Assembly: GCA_020249505.1 (NCBI GenBank)
Contig: JADCFN010000009.1
Span: forward strand, 1-64,000
Direction: 5' to 3'
DNA length: 64,000 bases
DNA from: Roseomonas sp.
Lineage (GTDB): Bacteria > Pseudomonadota > Alphaproteobacteria > Acetobacterales > Acetobacteraceae
The notes under the pieces were generated by a model that had not been told where the DNA came from, did not search any database, and saw nothing but the letters and a program-made list of their open reading frames with translations. Positions 61,733-64,000 of this stretch are shown here, in pieces. The position numbers and the translations under genes are program-made. How positions within the stretch are numbered: position 1 is the first letter of the stretch; every line of letters starts with the position of its first letter.

Positions 61733-62926
61733 ATGACCATCATGGCTTTGCGTAACCAGAAGGGCGCGGCGCGCCTTGCGCTACCGGTGGTTTTGGCGCT
61801 GACCCTGCCCCTGTTGCCCGGCTGCAAGGAAGAAACCACTCCCGCCCGCCAGCAAGCCACTGCGCCACCAGCCGCGGTGTTTGTCGCCCGCGTGGAGCGC
61901 CAGGCCATCAGCCGCGGGGCTGATTTCATCGGGCGCGTGGAAGCCATCGACAAGGTTGATATCATCGCTCGCGTGACGGGCTTTCTCCAGACGCGGCATT
62001 TCAATGAAGGTGATGCGGTGAAGGCCGGGCAATTGCTGTTCACCCTGGAACAACCCCCCTTCGCCGCCGAGGTCTCGCTGCGCCGCGCGCAAGTGGACAG
62101 CGCGCGCGCAGACCTGGCCAATGCCACCACCCAGGTCGCACGCGGGCGCGAATTGGTGAAAACCAATGCCATCCCGCAAGCAACCCTGGATGACCGGATC
62201 ACGGCCGAAGCGGAATCCAAGGCCAAGGTCGCTGCCGCAGAAGCGCAATTGCAGCAGGCGCAAATCAATTACGACTATACCGAAATCCGCGCGCCCTTTG
62301 ATGGCCGCGCGGGGCGTTCGCCGCTCAGCCCCGGTAATGTCGTCAGCCCAAGCAGCGGCACGCTGGTCACGATTGTGCGCGATGACCCGATCCGCATCAG
62401 CTTCCCGGTCACGCAACGGCAATTGCTGCAATTCCGCCGCGAAGGCGGTGCGGGCGCGTCTGATCGCATCAAGGTAAGCGTGCGCCTGCCAGATGGGTCC
62501 ATGCTGGATAGCACCGGCCGTTTTGACTTCATTGATGTCACCACCAATCGCGCGACCGATTCCGTGCTGGTGCAGGCAATGATCCCCAATCCGCAAAAAT
62601 TTCTGGTGGATGGGCAGGCGGTGACGGTGGTGGTGGAAACGGGTGACCCTGAACAGGCCATCGTCATTCCGCAATCCGCCTTGCAGATTGACCAGGCCGG
62701 CAGCTTTGTTCTGGTGGTTGGCGCCGAGAATAAGGTGGAGGTCAAGCGCGTGAAGACCACGCGCGGCTTGGGTGGTCAGCTTGTAGTGACCGAAGGGCTT
62801 GAGATTGGCCAGATGGTGATCACGGAAGGCGCGCAACGTGCCCGCCCAGGCGCGGCGGTTGCACCTCAGCCAGCACCTAACACGCCGAGTGGCGTGATGC
62901 CTGGCACAGCACCAAGGCGGGGCTGA
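61733..62926 (+). CDS. RND efflux periplasmic adaptor subunit
   Basis: Membrane fusion lipoprotein of 397 residues, AcrA/MexA family. Lipobox LPLLPGC gives a lipidated Cys near residue 26. Lipoyl halves, the coiled-coil hairpin (about 95-170) and the NYDYTEIRAPFDGRAGRSPLSPG motif near 182 are clear. Start is ATG 61733 with GAGGGA only two bases before it; ATG 61742, eleven bases from that site, may be the true start. The pump gene follows after six bases. Confidence 0.92.
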   Translation: MTIMALRNQKGAARLALPVVLALTLPLLPGCKEETTPARQQATAPPAAVFVARVERQAISRGADFIGRVEAIDKVDIIARVTGFLQTRHFNEGDAVKAGQLLFTLEQPPFAAEVSLRRAQVDSARADLANATTQVARGRELVKTNAIPQATLDDRITAEAESKAKVAAAEAQLQQAQINYDYTEIRAPFDGRAGRSPLSPGNVVSPSSGTLVTIVRDDPIRISFPVTQRQLLQFRREGGAGASDRIKVSVRLPDGSMLDSTGRFDFIDVTTNRATDSVLVQAMIPNPQKFLVDGQAVTVVVETGDPEQAIVIPQSALQIDQAGSFVLVVGAENKVEVKRVKTTRGLGGQLVVTEGLEIGQMVITEGAQRARPGAAVAPQPAPNTPSGVMPGTAPRRG

Positions 62927-62932
62927 CGCGCC

Positions 62933-64000
62933 ATGATCTCAAAGCTATTCGTTGACCGCCCGCGCTTCGCCATTGTCATCGCAATCCTGACGACGATTGC
63001 CGGCTTGATTTCGCTGCTGCGCATTCCGGTGGCGCAATTCCCAGATATCGTGCCGCCGCAGGTGTCGGTGACCGCCAATTTCCCCGGTGCCTCGGCCGAG
63101 GTGGTGGAAGCAACCGTGGGCCAGCCGCTGGAAAGCCAGATCAATGGCGTGGATGGCATGATCTATATGCAATCCACTAGCGGCAATGATGGTTCCTATA
63201 CGCTCAATGTTTCCTTCCGCGTGGGATCAGACCCGGATCAGAACACCACCAATGTGAATAACCGCGCGCAATTGGCGCTGGCGCAATTGCCGCAGGAAGT
63301 GCAGCGCCTTGGCCTGACCGTGCGCAAGAAATCATCGGCCATGCTGCAGGTGATCACGATCCGCTCCACCGATGGGTCGCTCGATCCGCTATTCATCAGC
63401 AATTACGTGACGATCAATGTGCTGGATGCTTTGCGCCGTGTGCCTGGTGTGGGCGATGCGCAGATGTTCGGCACGCGCGATTATTCCATGCGCATCTGGT
63501 TCCAGACGGACCGGCTGACCGCGCTTGGCCTGACGCCGGCGGATGTGATTGGCGCCATCCAGAAGCAGAACCAGGTGGCGCCGCTTGGCCGCGTGGGCGC
63601 CCAGCCCATGAGCCAAGACGCGTCCTATCAGCTCAATATCACCACCACGGGGCGGCTGGTCACCACGGATGAATTCGGCGCCATCATTATCCGTGCCAAT
63701 CAGGATGGCAGCGTGCTTCGCGTGCGTGATGTGGCGCGGCTGGAACTTGGCGCCTGGAACCAGGATGTGGAGACGCGGCTTAATGGCGATGCGGCGCTGC
63801 TGATCCAGATTTTCCTCTCGCCCGGGGCCAATGCGGTTGGTGTCGCGGATAGTGTTGGCGCCACCATGCGCCAGCTTGCCACGCGTTTCCCAGCAGGGCT
63901 TGGCTATGAAGTCACTTACGATACTACATTGTTTGTCAAACTCACGATCCATGAGGTGATCAAGACGCTGCTGGAAGCCTTTGTGCTGGTGGTGATTGTG
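62933..64000 (+). CDS. RND efflux inner-membrane pump (AcrB family), partial
   Basis: The frame is open from ATG 62933 to the window edge (356 codons, no stop), about one third of a full pump (about 1,040 residues). It starts ISKLFVDRPRFAIVIAILTT with transmembrane helix 1 (about 10-28), then SVTANFPGASAEVVEATVGQ, SGNDGSYTLNVSFRVGSDPD and the porter-domain motif AIIIRANQDGSVLRVRDVAR. The second helix begins at the edge (TLLEAFVLVVIV). It forms a proton-driven pump with the adaptor upstream. Confidence 0.95.
   Translation, partial: MISKLFVDRPRFAIVIAILTTIAGLISLLRIPVAQFPDIVPPQVSVTANFPGASAEVVEATVGQPLESQINGVDGMIYMQSTSGNDGSYTLNVSFRVGSDPDQNTTNVNNRAQLALAQLPQEVQRLGLTVRKKSSAMLQVITIRSTDGSLDPLFISNYVTINVLDALRRVPGVGDAQMFGTRDYSMRIWFQTDRLTALGLTPADVIGAIQKQNQVAPLGRVGAQPMSQDASYQLNITTTGRLVTTDEFGAIIIRANQDGSVLRVRDVARLELGAWNQDVETRLNGDAALLIQIFLSPGANAVGVADSVGATMRQLATRFPAGLGYEVTYDTTLFVKLTIHEVIKTLLEAFVLVVIV

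Noticed and set aside
1-64000. CRISPR array, prophage, insertion sequence or restriction-modification genes
   Set aside because: I found no regular spacer-repeat pattern, transposase, integrase, phage structural or methylase gene in either strand.

Overview
The window looks like an ordinary chromosomal segment of a GC-rich, Gram-negative alphaproteobacterium, most likely Rhodospirillales/Acetobacteraceae (Roseomonas-like). The evidence is: the block ubiquinol-cytochrome c chaperone / yceD / rpmF / plsX / fabH / ihfA / merR / tRNA-Pro; a membrane-anchored cytochrome c typical of alphaproteobacteria; lipid A and Kdo genes (kdsB, lpxK, waaA) and bamE, which show an outer membrane; and many solute-binding proteins (TRAP, TTT, peptide and NMT1-like), several without their own permeases. 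The taxonomic placement is inferred from gene content, not from a phylogeny. I see no prophage, insertion sequence, CRISPR array or rRNA operon.

Layout. 1-8.0 kb: aroC, two divergent chemotaxis receptors separated by a 367-nt regulatory gap, an orphan peptide/nickel-type binding protein with a small coupled secreted protein, and tRNA-Pro(GGG). 8.1-13 kb: housekeeping block for fatty acid and phospholipid synthesis (merR, ihfA, fabH, plsX, rpmF, yceD, UQCC chaperone) with divergent bamE. 13-23.5 kb: accessory catabolic and transport region (hydantoin/Asp racemase, M20 peptidase, ketopantoate reductase-like, DMT exporter, metallo-beta-lactamase-fold hydrolase, lactate permease-like carrier, TTT binding protein, complete TRAP transporter). 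23.5-28 kb: DNA repair and RNA genes (AlkA-type glycosylase translationally coupled to the TRAP permease, a photolyase-like protein with inverted domain order, a DEAD-box helicase) and a conserved hypothetical. 28-36.5 kb: one minus-strand run, cytochrome c, HisN-like phosphatase, yejA-yejB-yejE-yejF, a small membrane protein and a GhrA-like dehydrogenase. 36.6-38.4 kb: kdsB, pheA, tRNA-Arg(CCG).

38.4-47 kb is a self-contained minus-strand locus under a divergent LysR regulator: two paralogous NMT1-like binding proteins, an ABC permease and ATPase, a dihydroorotase/hydantoinase-type cyclic amidase, a short-chain dehydrogenase and a second amidohydrolase. It reads as an uptake and ring-opening pathway for an unidentified cyclic amide or N-heterocycle, and is my best candidate for an undescribed system. 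47-54.8 kb: quinone reductase, PhnZ-like HD protein, and a beta-oxidation cluster resembling the pim operon (FadB-like, large and small acyl-CoA dehydrogenases) next to an SDR and an orphan AapJ-like binding protein. 54.9-58.4 kb: TetR regulator plus DevBCA-like adaptor/permease/ATPase exporter, with a perfect palindromic operator in the promoter. 58.4-61.6 kb: lpxK, waaA and a DUF374 acyltransferase. 61.7 kb to the end: an RND efflux pair, with the pump gene cut by the window edge.

Start codons were re-chosen where an upstream extension overlapped a neighbour or lacked family similarity; GTG or TTG starts are noted in the entries.
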